Source: Kouleothrix aurantiaca (lineage in GTDB: Bacteria; Chloroflexota; Chloroflexia; Chloroflexales; Roseiflexaceae). From it: a stretch of 6,417 bases of DNA. Positions 1 to 6,220 of the stretch are shown here, in pieces (within the stretch, counting starts at the first letter, position 1; the number at the start of each line of letters is the position of its first letter). The notes under the pieces were generated by a model that was not told the DNA's origin, made no database searches, and was given only the letters and a program-made list of their open reading frames with translations. Both the position numbers and the translations under genes were made by a program. The DNA is taken from NCBI GenBank assembly GCA_001399705.1, contig LJCR01000138.1, forward strand, positions 1 to 6,417, read 5' to 3'.

Positions 1-159
1 GATGCGCTACTGAACCTGGTGCGCGAGCTGTTGCGCACACTCCCCGATGGAAGCATTGCTGCCGACGATGTTGCCGCAATGATTCGCAGCGCCGCTGCTC
101 AGGCAGGCAACGCAGCCGTACCGGACCCTGAACATCAGCAGAAAGCAGGAGAACCATGA
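1..159 (+). CDS. C-terminal end of an unrecognised protein (partial)
   Basis: Frame 1 is open from the window edge to a TGA at 157-159 and encodes the last 52 residues of a protein that begins upstream. The visible part starts DALLNLVRELLRTLPDGS, looks helical and alanine-rich, and ends in a polar tail (PDPEHQQKAGEP). No family motif is visible. The stop overlaps the next ATG in an ATGA arrangement, so the gene is probably co-transcribed and translationally coupled with the exporter that follows. Genes placed just before DHA2 exporters are often TetR or MarR regulators or membrane fusion proteins. That is context only; the residues shown do not decide between them. Confidence is good that the frame is coding, because of the overlap and the Shine-Dalgarno inside its end, and low for any function. 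Confidence 0.6.
   Translation, partial: DALLNLVRELLRTLPDGSIAADDVAAMIRSAAAQAGNAAVPDPEHQQKAGEP
147..151 (+). promoter_or_regulatory. Ribosome binding site of the DHA2 exporter
   Basis: AGGAG lies four bases before the ATG at 156, inside the last codons of the upstream gene. It supports this start and coupling of the two genes. No promoter is visible between them, so the exporter probably relies on the upstream transcript. Confidence 0.6.
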
Positions 160-1778
160 GCTACGGGGCGACTCAGCCGCAGCCCGGCGGCCGGCTTGAG
201 TACAAGTGGAAGGTGCTGATCTCGGTGATTTTCGGCATCTTCATGATTATTCTCGACACAACGGTCGTGAATGTCGCGTTTCAGACGATTCGGCGCGAGT
301 ACAACACCAGCCTGAATAACTCGCAGTGGGTGATCAGCATCTACACGCTGGCGCTGGGTATTGCCACGCCGCTGTCGGGCTTCCTGGCCGACCGATTTGG
401 CATCAAGCGCATGTATGTAGGCGGGCTGGCCGCGTTTGTTGTTGGCTCGCTGCTGTGCGGCCTGGCGCCAACCATCTCTTCAAGCATCTGGCTGCTGGTG
501 GCGGCACGCGCGGCGCAGGGATTTGGCGGCGGCGTGGCGCAGCCGCTTGGCTCGGCGCTGCTGTTCAGCACCTTTCCGCCGAAAGAACAGGGCACGGCGC
601 TTGGCATTTTCGGCATCGCGCTGGTGGTAGCGCCGGCGCTTGGCCCCATCCTGGGTGGTCTGCTGGTCGACCAGGGGCTGTGGCGCTGGATCTTCTTTAT
701 CAACATCCCGATCGGCATTGTGGGCGTGTTTCTGGCCTCGCGCTTTCTGCGTGAGCGCAAGCCCGAAACCGTGCCGGCGCTCGATCCTCTCGGCCTGGTG
801 ACGGCGGTCGTGGGCTTTGGCGCGGTGCTCTACGCGGCATCGATTGCGGCCGACCAGGGCTGGGGCGCGAGCAACGTGCTGCTGTGGTTTGCGGTTGGCG
901 GGGTGTCACTGCTGGCCTTTGGCATTATCGAGCTGTTTGTGGCGAAAGAGCCGCTGCTCAACCTGCGTTTGTTTGGCAACCCGACTTTTCTGATCGCAAG
1001 CTTGATCGGCTATGTGACGGTGATTGGTTTGTTCGGGGCAGAATTCCTGATGCCGGTGTACCTGCAGGCGCTGCGCGGCCGCACCGCGCTGCAAACCGGC
1101 TTTACGCTGCTGCCGCTGGCGCTGACCTCGGGCATCATCACGCCGCTGGCCGGGCGGCTCTACGATCGCATTGGCCCGCGCGCACTGATCGTCACGGGCT
1201 TTTCGCTGCTGGCGATCAACACATGGCAGCTTTCGCAGATCCAGGCCGACACGCCGATCAGCACCATTCTGGTGCTGCTGGCGCTGCGCGGCGCGGCGCT
1301 GGGCCTGACGGTGCAGACCACCTTTGCCACCGCGCTCTCGGCCGTGCCGCGCCGCTCGCTGGCGCGCGGCTCGTCGCTGATCAACGGCACGCGCTTTGTC
1401 GTGCAGGCCAGCGGCGTGGCGGTGCTGGCGACGATCCTGGCCAGCGCGCTTTCGCCCGAGGTGAAGGCGCAGAGCCAGCGGGCGCAGGAGCAAAGCTCGG
1501 TGCAGGAGCAGCTGCCGGCCTTTGGCGTCTGCGAGACGCCGGGCGTGCCTGCCGACCAGAATGTGCCACCGGGCGTGCCGCCTGCCGCGCGCGCCCAGGC
1601 GCTGCAAGGCGTGCAGCAGGCCTGCCGCGAAAATCTGGTGGGCTTCGAGCGCGCCTACCGGCTGACATTCTACGTGGCGCTGCTGGCGGTGGTGATCGGC
1701 CTGTTTATGCCGGGCTGGCCGCGCGCCTGGGCTGGCCGCACAGCGGCAGGCGATGCGCCCGCACCAAGCGCGCATTAG
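156..1778 (+). CDS. DHA2-family (EmrB/QacA-type) MFS drug:H+ antiporter, 14 membrane segments
   Basis: This 540-residue inner-membrane protein is a proton-driven multidrug exporter of the major facilitator superfamily. The first helix carries the DHA2 signature LDTTVVNVAF (33-42). Motif A, GFLADRFGIKR (75-85), lies in the loop after helix 2. Motif B, RAAQGFGGG (118-126), is in helix 4. The antiporter motif C, with VVAPALGPILGG (157-168), is in helix 5. Hydrophobic segments continue to residue 520, and the length and layout fit 14 segments. The loop before the last helix (about 432-500) is long, polar and Pro/Gln-rich and holds the two cysteines C459 and C490, which could form a disulfide outside the cytoplasm. 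The start is set by AGGAG four bases upstream and the ATGA overlap with the preceding gene. A strong terminator follows at 1864. The substrate cannot be told from sequence. Confidence 0.93.
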   Translation: MSYGATQPQPGGRLEYKWKVLISVIFGIFMIILDTTVVNVAFQTIRREYNTSLNNSQWVISIYTLALGIATPLSGFLADRFGIKRMYVGGLAAFVVGSLLCGLAPTISSSIWLLVAARAAQGFGGGVAQPLGSALLFSTFPPKEQGTALGIFGIALVVAPALGPILGGLLVDQGLWRWIFFINIPIGIVGVFLASRFLRERKPETVPALDPLGLVTAVVGFGAVLYAASIAADQGWGASNVLLWFAVGGVSLLAFGIIELFVAKEPLLNLRLFGNPTFLIASLIGYVTVIGLFGAEFLMPVYLQALRGRTALQTGFTLLPLALTSGIITPLAGRLYDRIGPRALIVTGFSLLAINTWQLSQIQADTPISTILVLLALRGAALGLTVQTTFATALSAVPRRSLARGSSLINGTRFVVQASGVAVLATILASALSPEVKAQSQRAQEQSSVQEQLPAFGVCETPGVPADQNVPPGVPPAARAQALQGVQQACRENLVGFERAYRLTFYVALLAVVIGLFMPGWPRAWAGRTAAGDAPAPSAH

Positions 1779-1863
1779 CATTTGGTGAGCGTCAGCGCTA
1801 TGCTCCAGGCGGGACCTTCCTGCCGGCGTATTGTGGTATAGACAACGAGTACGCGATTGTGGC

Positions 1864-1903
1864 GCGGGTGAAGGAAGCAATTTCTTCGCCCGCTTTTGTT
1901 TTG
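1864..1903 (+). terminator. Rho-independent terminator after the exporter gene
   Basis: The stem pairs GCGGGTGAAG (1864-1873) with CTTCGCCCGC (1884-1893), with one G-T wobble. It continues inward by a G-T and two A-T pairs to a GCAA tetraloop (1877-1880), giving a 13-pair stem. The T-rich run TTTTGTTTT (1894-1902) follows immediately. It ends the transcript of the exporter 86 bases after its stop codon and separates it from the signal peptidase unit. Confidence 0.85.
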
Positions 1904-1960
1904 TTCGGCTTTCTGGCGCGTGTTTGTGATGAAGCTGCAAAGGAGTTGTGGAACGGAATC

Positions 1961-1969
1961 TGCTAAAAT
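1961..1969 (+). promoter_or_regulatory. Putative extended -10 promoter for the signal peptidase gene
   Basis: TGCTAAAAT matches an extended -10 element (TGnTATAAT, with 5 of 6 in the hexamer). It sits between the upstream terminator and the GTG start at 2004, leaving a leader of about 28 bases. No convincing -35 hexamer is found 16-18 bases upstream, which is acceptable for extended -10 promoters. The AT-rich stretch stands out from its GC-rich surroundings. Confidence 0.45.
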
Positions 1970-1990
1970 GATCGTTAAGAATCTGTGATC

Positions 1991-1996
1991 AAGGAG
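1991..1996 (+). promoter_or_regulatory. Ribosome binding site deciding the GTG start of signal peptidase
   Basis: AAGGAG lies seven bases before the GTG at 2004-2006. No ATG in the same frame is nearby with comparable spacing, so this site fixes the GTG start. Confidence 0.7.
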
Positions 1997-2003
1997 ATGT
2001 CTG

Positions 2004-2606
2004 GTGTCTGATACAACTGAGCAACGCCCAACGCGCCGCCATTCTCCCCTGCGCGATATATTCTGGACTGGCGTCCAGGCGCTGACGCTATTCTTGATTC
2101 TCTCCGCTCTTATTGGCCGCTTCGAGATCCACCAGATCAGCATGGAGCCGACCTTCCACGAAGGCCAGCGCGTCGTCGTCAGCAAGATCGACAGCATCTG
2201 GTCGAATTTGTTTGTGGGCACGGCGCACGCCGCCGAGGCGCACCCGGCCTCGCCATTCGCCTTGCATCGCGGGCAGATTGTGGTATTTTACCGCACGCCC
2301 GACCGCTCGGAAGACGCACTGATCAAGCGGGTTATCGGCTTGCCGGGCGACACAATCGAGATCCGCAGCGGGCAGGTGTATGTGAATGGCGCAGCCATCG
2401 ACGAGCCGTATGTGCATGGCGTTGCGACGAGCTGCAATGCTGAATGTGGACCAATCACACTCGATGCCGACAGCTACTTTATGATGGGCGATAACCGCGC
2501 GAACAGCATGGACTCGCGCGTGTTCGGGCCAATTCCGGCTGGCCAGGTGATTGGGCATGTTGTGCTGCGCTACTGGCCGTTTAACCAGATTGAGCTGTTT
2601 CCCTAG
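2004..2606 (+). CDS. lepB: Type I signal peptidase
   Basis: This 200-residue membrane-anchored Ser/Lys protease removes signal peptides from exported preproteins at the outer face of the membrane. A basic N-terminus (RRHSPLR, 11-17) precedes one membrane helix (about 20-38). The catalytic serine is S46 in ISMEPT (45-50) and the general base lysine is K108 in LIKRVIGLPGD (106-116). The GDNRANSMDSR box (162-172) and the start of the following FGPI complete the S26 family signature. The length fits the small Gram-positive and cyanobacterial type rather than the longer E. coli enzyme. Two points are odd. An Ala/His-rich insert (about 62-88) contains the AHAAEA stretch, which itself resembles a cleavage site. 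A close cysteine pair, C144 and C148, lies just before the last box. The start is GTG with a good AAGGAG site, and the gene forms its own unit between two terminators. The symbol is given by function; sip-type names would serve equally. Confidence 0.93.
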   Translation: MSDTTEQRPTRRHSPLRDIFWTGVQALTLFLILSALIGRFEIHQISMEPTFHEGQRVVVSKIDSIWSNLFVGTAHAAEAHPASPFALHRGQIVVFYRTPDRSEDALIKRVIGLPGDTIEIRSGQVYVNGAAIDEPYVHGVATSCNAECGPITLDADSYFMMGDNRANSMDSRVFGPIPAGQVIGHVVLRYWPFNQIELFP

Positions 2607-2640
2607 CGCGGCGCTCGCCGGGCTGGCAGCAATGAAAAAC

Positions 2641-2666
2641 GGAGGTGGCCAGGCCGCCTCCTTTTT
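2641..2666 (+). terminator. Rho-independent terminator after signal peptidase
   Basis: GGAGGTGG (2641-2648) pairs with CCGCCTCC (2654-2661), eight pairs including one wobble, around a CCAGG loop. TTTTT (2662-2666) follows. An AAAAAC run directly precedes the stem, so the structure could also stop transcription from the other strand. It lies 34 bases after the stop codon. Confidence 0.88.
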
Positions 2667-2672
2667 CTATGC

Positions 2673-2701
2673 TTGTCAATTGCACAAAACTGCTGGAAAA
2701 T
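2673..2701 (+). promoter_or_regulatory. Putative promoter of the RibD_C/DHFR-like gene
   Basis: TTGTCA (2673-2678, 5 of 6 matches to -35) is followed after exactly 17 bases by GAAAAT (2696-2701, 4 of 6 matches to -10). It begins just after the preceding terminator and leaves a leader of about 75 bases. That leader contains a small GC hairpin, GGCGG/CCGCC, shortly before the ribosome binding site. Match and spacing are reasonable but not conclusive. Confidence 0.4.
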
Positions 2702-2771
2702 AGCTGTCGATTTTGCCAATACGCGAACGACTACTTGGTGAAGCGGCGGAAATGGCCGCCCGTGAGTGAAC

Positions 2772-2776
2772 AGGAG
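2772..2776 (+). promoter_or_regulatory. Ribosome binding site of the RibD_C/DHFR-like gene
   Basis: AGGAG is seven bases before ATG 2784 and lies downstream of the alternative in-frame GTG at 2766, so it decides for the ATG. Confidence 0.65.
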
Positions 2777-2783
2777 CACAACC

Positions 2784-3374
2784 ATGCGGAAGCTGATTAT
2801 TTCTGAATTTATTTCACTGGATGGCGTGATTCAGGCGCCTGGTGGCGCGGAAGAAGATACCGACGGCGGCTTCACGCAGGGCGGCTGGACGCACACCTAC
2901 TGGCACGACGACATTGGCGGGCTGTTCTTTGCGGCGTTCAGCGAGAGCGACGCGCTGCTGCTTGGCCGCAAAACATGGCAGGGCCACGGCGAGGCATTCG
3001 ACCCGATGCCCGAGGGCGACCCGTTTGGCGATCCCATGAAGGCTATTCGCAAGTATGTCGTTTCCAACACACTCACATCGACCGACACCTGGCGCAACTC
3101 GACGATTATTTCGGGCGATGTGGTGGCGCAGGTGCGCGCGCTGAAAGAGCAGCCGGGCAAGAATATTCTGCTCGACGGCAGCAGCGTGCTGGCGCATACG
3201 CTGATCGAAAACGACCTGGTCGACGAGTATCACCTGCTGGTCTACCCGGTATCGCTGGGTGGTGGCAAGCGGCTATTCCCCGAAGGCAAGCGCGTGAACC
3301 TGCGCCTGGTGGAGACCAAACCGCTGCCCACTGGCGTCACGCTGATGCGCTATGTGCCGGAAGGTGCTGCGTAG
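2784..3374 (+). CDS. Dihydrofolate reductase family protein (RibD C-terminal domain type)
   Basis: This 196-residue soluble protein has the RibD_C/bifunctional-deaminase-reductase fold related to dihydrofolate reductase. It presumably uses NADPH, but its substrate is unknown; proteins of this group are mostly not true folate reductases. Visible marks are the first strand with SLDGV (11-15), LLLGRKTW (58-65), the strand YVVSNTL (91-97), the glycine-containing cofactor-type segment NILLDGSSVLAHTLI (127-141), and the DEYHLLVYPVSLGGGKRLF block (147-165). Length is normal for single-domain members. ATG 2784 is chosen because AGGAG (2772-2776) lies seven bases upstream. An in-frame GTG at 2766 would add six residues but has no such site. 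It appears to be a single-gene unit with its own promoter and faces the convergent aldo/keto reductase. Confidence 0.88.
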   Translation: MRKLIISEFISLDGVIQAPGGAEEDTDGGFTQGGWTHTYWHDDIGGLFFAAFSESDALLLGRKTWQGHGEAFDPMPEGDPFGDPMKAIRKYVVSNTLTSTDTWRNSTIISGDVVAQVRALKEQPGKNILLDGSSVLAHTLIENDLVDEYHLLVYPVSLGGGKRLFPEGKRVNLRLVETKPLPTGVTLMRYVPEGAA

Positions 3375-3383
3375 CAATCGTTG

Positions 3384-3398
3384 CAGGTGCGGCACCTG
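3384..3398 (+). other. Perfect small palindrome after the DHFR-like gene
   Basis: CAGGTGC (3384-3390) and GCACCTG (3392-3398) are exact complements around one central G. The palindrome lies 10 bases after the stop codon. No T-run follows, so it is not a standard intrinsic terminator. A near copy, AGGTGCCGCGCCT, lies at 3518-3530 on the other side of the CACAGAG hairpin; its reverse complement matches 12 of 13 bases. Confidence 0.5.
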
Positions 3399-3416
3399 TA
3401 GTAAAGTGCAGAAGTA

Positions 3417-3491
3417 TTGGGCCACAGAGAACACGGAGGACGCCGAGTTTTGTCTATCACCCCAGTCGACTCTGTGCGCTCTGTGGCTCGA
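3417..3491. repeat. CACAGAG-type inverted repeat (hairpin copy 1)
   Basis: The left arm GCCACAGAGAACACGGAG (3421-3438) pairs with the right arm at 3470-3487 at 15 of 18 positions, including nine consecutive pairs at the base. Weaker pairs extend out to 3417/3491, and the loop is about 31 bases. The left arm continues to 3447 as three units of about nine bases: CACAGAGAA, CACGGAGGA, CGCCGAG. The copy fills the gap between two convergent genes, where a large hairpin could limit read-through from both sides, although no T-run is present. It is related to copies at 5551-5577 and 6133-6200. Confidence 0.7.
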
Positions 3492-3557
3492 CCTTTTGCT
3501 CTCGGCTATATTTCGAGAGGTGCCGCGCCTAAACACGAACAACGTGAGCGCCGCCGC

Positions 3558-4541
<984 letters not shown>

Positions 4542-4556
4542 TGCAATGTCTCCTTC

Positions 4557-5516
4557 TTATGCCAGCCGCGCCGCACGCTCTTTTTGCTCGCGGTGCAGCA
4601 CATACACCCCGCTCAGAAGCGCCAGCAGCGCGCCAGCCCATGTCGTCCACATGGGCACCTCGCGCCAGATGAAGAAGCCCCACAGCGCGTTAATTGGCAG
4701 CGCAAGGTATTCGAACGGCGCAACCACCGAGGCCAGCGCCACGCTGTAGGCGCGCGCCACGCAGTACATTCCGCCCGCCCAGATCAGGCCAAGCCCGAGC
4801 ATAATGACGATATCGAGCAGGGGCGGCATGCTCCACGCGTGAAACAGAAACCGCACGCTCGGGTGCGCGCCGGGCAGGTCGCCCACGGCAATCACCAGCG
4901 GCGCAAGAATCAGCGTTGCGACCAGATACACCAGCGAGCTGTAGTAGGACATGGTTGCGCTGCTGTCGGTGGTTTGCAGTTTGCGCGTCAGGATGGCGGC
5001 GAACGCGTAAAACAGCACCGAGATCAGGATAAAGATCGAGCCCAGGTTGAAAGTCGACAAACCCGGCCGCACGATCAGCAGAACGCCCGCGAAACCCACC
5101 AGCAGCGCCAGCCAGCGCCGCGGCCCGACGCGCTCGCCCAGCAGCACTACCGACAGCGCGGTGATCATCAGCGGGCCGGAAAATTTGATGCCGGCGATTT
5201 CGGCCAGCGGCAGCGCGGCAAGACCCATAAAGTAGGTGGTGTAGGAAAGAAAGTAGCTCAGGCCACGGATGTACTCCAGCGTGTTCTGTTGCGTTTTCGG
5301 CAGGCCGCGCCCGCCTTCCAGCCGGAACAAGAGCAGCGTCAGCGGCATGGCCGTCAGGCTGCGAAACGTCACAATCTCCAGCACAGGATAATCGCCGCCA
5401 ATCCATTTGACAGCGATATCCTGCAGCGAGAAAATCAGCAATCCGAGCACCAGAAAGGCGACACCCGCGACGTTCGGGCTGAGCTTTTTTGCATCGATGG
5501 TCGATGTTTGTATCAT
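4557..5516 (-). CDS. EamA/DMT-family transporter
   Basis: This 319-residue inner-membrane protein of the drug/metabolite transporter superfamily has ten hydrophobic segments in two EamA repeats (about 16-150 and 158-307). The first repeat ends with the usual LGERVGPRRWLALLVGFAGVL pattern (LGER, 126-129) and the second with WREVPMWTTWAGALL (284-298), as in other members. A charged C-terminus (HREQKERAARLA) probably lies in the cytoplasm. Substrates of this family are metabolites such as amino acids or nucleotide derivatives and cannot be assigned here. ATG 5516 is chosen because AAGGA (5525-5521 on the - strand) lies four bases before it. An in-frame TTG at 5537 would add seven residues but has no ribosome binding site. 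The gene is followed after 15 bases by the YajO-like reductase. Its promoter must lie in the repeat-containing gap 5517-5704; I could not locate it with confidence. Confidence 0.9.
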   Translation of the reverse strand: MIQTSTIDAKKLSPNVAGVAFLVLGLLIFSLQDIAVKWIGGDYPVLEIVTFRSLTAMPLTLLLFRLEGGRGLPKTQQNTLEYIRGLSYFLSYTTYFMGLAALPLAEIAGIKFSGPLMITALSVVLLGERVGPRRWLALLVGFAGVLLIVRPGLSTFNLGSIFILISVLFYAFAAILTRKLQTTDSSATMSYYSSLVYLVATLILAPLVIAVGDLPGAHPSVRFLFHAWSMPPLLDIVIMLGLGLIWAGGMYCVARAYSVALASVVAPFEYLALPINALWGFFIWREVPMWTTWAGALLALLSGVYVLHREQKERAARLA

Positions 5517-5550
5517 TCGGTCCTTGCCAGCATTCAAGCGAGGATGTATT

Positions 5551-5577
5551 CACCGCAGAGGCACAGAGAGCACCGAG
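5551..5577. repeat. CACAGAG-type repeat, half copy (copy 2)
   Basis: Three units, CGCAGAGG, CACAGAGAG and CACCGAG, repeat with a period of eight to nine bases, like one arm of the hairpin copies at 3421 and 6133. No complementary CTCTGTG arm is found downstream. Instead a different, heptad-based inverted repeat begins about 30 bases further on. The half copy lies 35 bases before the start codon of the EamA gene, in its leader or promoter region. Confidence 0.6.
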
Positions 5578-5608
5578 ACGGGAAAGTGATGATGCCTCTT
5601 CTGGTTAC

Positions 5609-5668
5609 GACGACCGACGACCGACCACTGACGGCGGGCGCGAGGTCGGTCGTCCGTGGTCAGTGGTC
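5609..5668. repeat. Inverted repeat built of GACNNCN heptads
   Basis: The left arm (5609-5636) reads as four consecutive heptads, GACGACC, GACGACC, GACCACT, GACGGCG. The right arm (5641-5668) read on the - strand is GACCACT, GACCACG, GACGACC, GACCTCG. GACGACCGACC (5616-5626) pairs perfectly with 5644-5654 around a 17-base loop. The pairing extends to 5609/5661 with two mismatches. It lies between the cupin stop codon and the EamA gene, where a strong hairpin could end cupin transcription or protect the mRNA. No T-run follows on either strand. Confidence 0.7.
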
Positions 5669-5704
5669 ATTAGGTAGCTGAAATCAGGTTTCCGTAAAGC
5701 TGTA

Positions 5705-6100
5705 CTAAGCTGTGTACTGCTCGTCGCTGACCTTTTCCAGCCACTCGACCGTTGTGCCGTCGAGCGCTTCCTGAATGGCGATATGCGTCATCGCGGTGGC
5801 GGGCGCGGCGCCGTGCCAGTGTTTCTCGCCCGGCGCGAACCAGATCACGTCGCCGGGGCGGATTTCCTCGATCGGGCCGCCTTCGCGCTGGGCGCGGCCG
5901 CAGCCCGCCGTGACCACCAGCGTCTGGCCAAGCGGGTGCGTGTGCCAGGCGGTGCGCGCGCCCGGCTCAAAGGTCACGCTGGCGGCGCGCACGCGCGCGG
6001 GTTCAGGCGCTTCGGTCAGTGGGTCGAGACGCACCCGGCCGGTGAAGTAGTCGGCTGGCGGTGTTTGCGACGGTCGTGAGCCGTTACGTTTGATCTCCAT
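5705..6100 (-). CDS. Small cupin, (R)-hydroxynitrile-lyase-like manganese cupin
   Basis: This 131-residue single-domain cupin closely resembles, as I recall it, the Granulicella tundricola hydroxynitrile lyase group. Those enzymes cleave or form cyanohydrins in vitro with a bound Mn(II); their natural role is unsettled. The first cupin motif, [20 protein letters not shown], gives metal ligands H53, H55 and Q59, with Gln in place of the usual Glu. The second, [15 protein letters not shown], gives H94, with H96 nearby. Positions A40, V42 and Q110, known active-site positions in that enzyme, agree as well. Two ATG codons are adjacent (6103 and 6100). AAGGAG on the - strand is four bases from the first and seven from the second. 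The second gives a numbering equal to the known family and is preferred. An aldo/keto reductase gene lies upstream in the same orientation, and the two are often neighbours. A general redox or small-carbonyl detoxification role is equally possible. Confidence 0.88.
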   Translation of the reverse strand: MEIKRNGSRPSQTPPADYFTGRVRLDPLTEAPEPARVRAASVTFEPGARTAWHTHPLGQTLVVTAGCGRAQREGGPIEEIRPGDVIWFAPGEKHWHGAAPATAMTHIAIQEALDGTTVEWLEKVSDEQYTA

Positions 6101-6107
6101 CATCTCT

Positions 6108-6113
6108 CTCCTT
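6108..6113 (-). promoter_or_regulatory. Ribosome binding site of the cupin gene
   Basis: On the - strand AAGGAG is followed by AGAG and then two adjacent ATG codons. Spacing is four bases to the first ATG and seven to the second, favouring 6100 as the start. Confidence 0.6.
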
Positions 6114-6132
6114 GCAATGCAGAAGCGGTCGA

Positions 6133-6200
6133 GCCACAGAGAACACAGAGATCACAGAGCAGAATGCCCAAAACTCAGTGTTCTCCGTGCTCTCTGTGGC
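6133..6200. repeat. CACAGAG-type inverted repeat (hairpin copy 3)
   Basis: A 27-base left arm (6133-6159) consists of CACAGAGAA, CACAGAGAT and CACAGAG units after a GC. It is complementary at 23 of 27 positions to the right arm at 6174-6200 (CTCAGTG...CTCTGTGGC), around a 14-base loop. It fills the gap between the aldo/keto reductase stop (6221) and the cupin start. On the + strand the stem is followed by TTATTT. The 15 bases GGTCGAGCCACAGAG (6127-6141) recur exactly, in opposite orientation, at 3479-3493. Confidence 0.8.
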
Positions 6201-6220
6201 TTATTTCGGCTCCCTGGCCA

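Noticed and set aside
1837..1842. TATAGA as a second promoter in the gap after the exporter
   Set aside because: No -35 hexamer lies at suitable distance, and any transcript would run straight into the terminator at 1864.
906..1940. Long - strand frame opposite the exporter
   Set aside because: It has a His/Arg/Gln-rich shadow composition and no ribosome binding site or family motif.
884..1966. Long + strand frame overlapping the exporter in another frame, reaching past its stop
   Set aside because: Composition is Ala/Arg/Gly-rich without motifs, and it runs through the terminator hairpin. The exporter frame explains the sequence fully.
3375..3557. Small open frames in the convergent gap as possible short genes
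   Set aside because: They run across the repeat hairpin, which dictates their sequence, and overlap the reductase end. No ribosome binding site supports them.
5535..5537. TTG as start of the EamA transporter
   Set aside because: No Shine-Dalgarno lies in front of it, whereas ATG 5516 has AAGGA at four bases.
5684..5693. Short palindrome CTGA-TT-TCAG (read on the - strand) after the cupin as a terminator
   Set aside because: The stem has only four pairs and no T-run on either strand.
6133..6200. CRISPR-like array
   Set aside because: Units are only about nine bases, adjacent without spacers and arranged as inverted arms. No cas genes are nearby.
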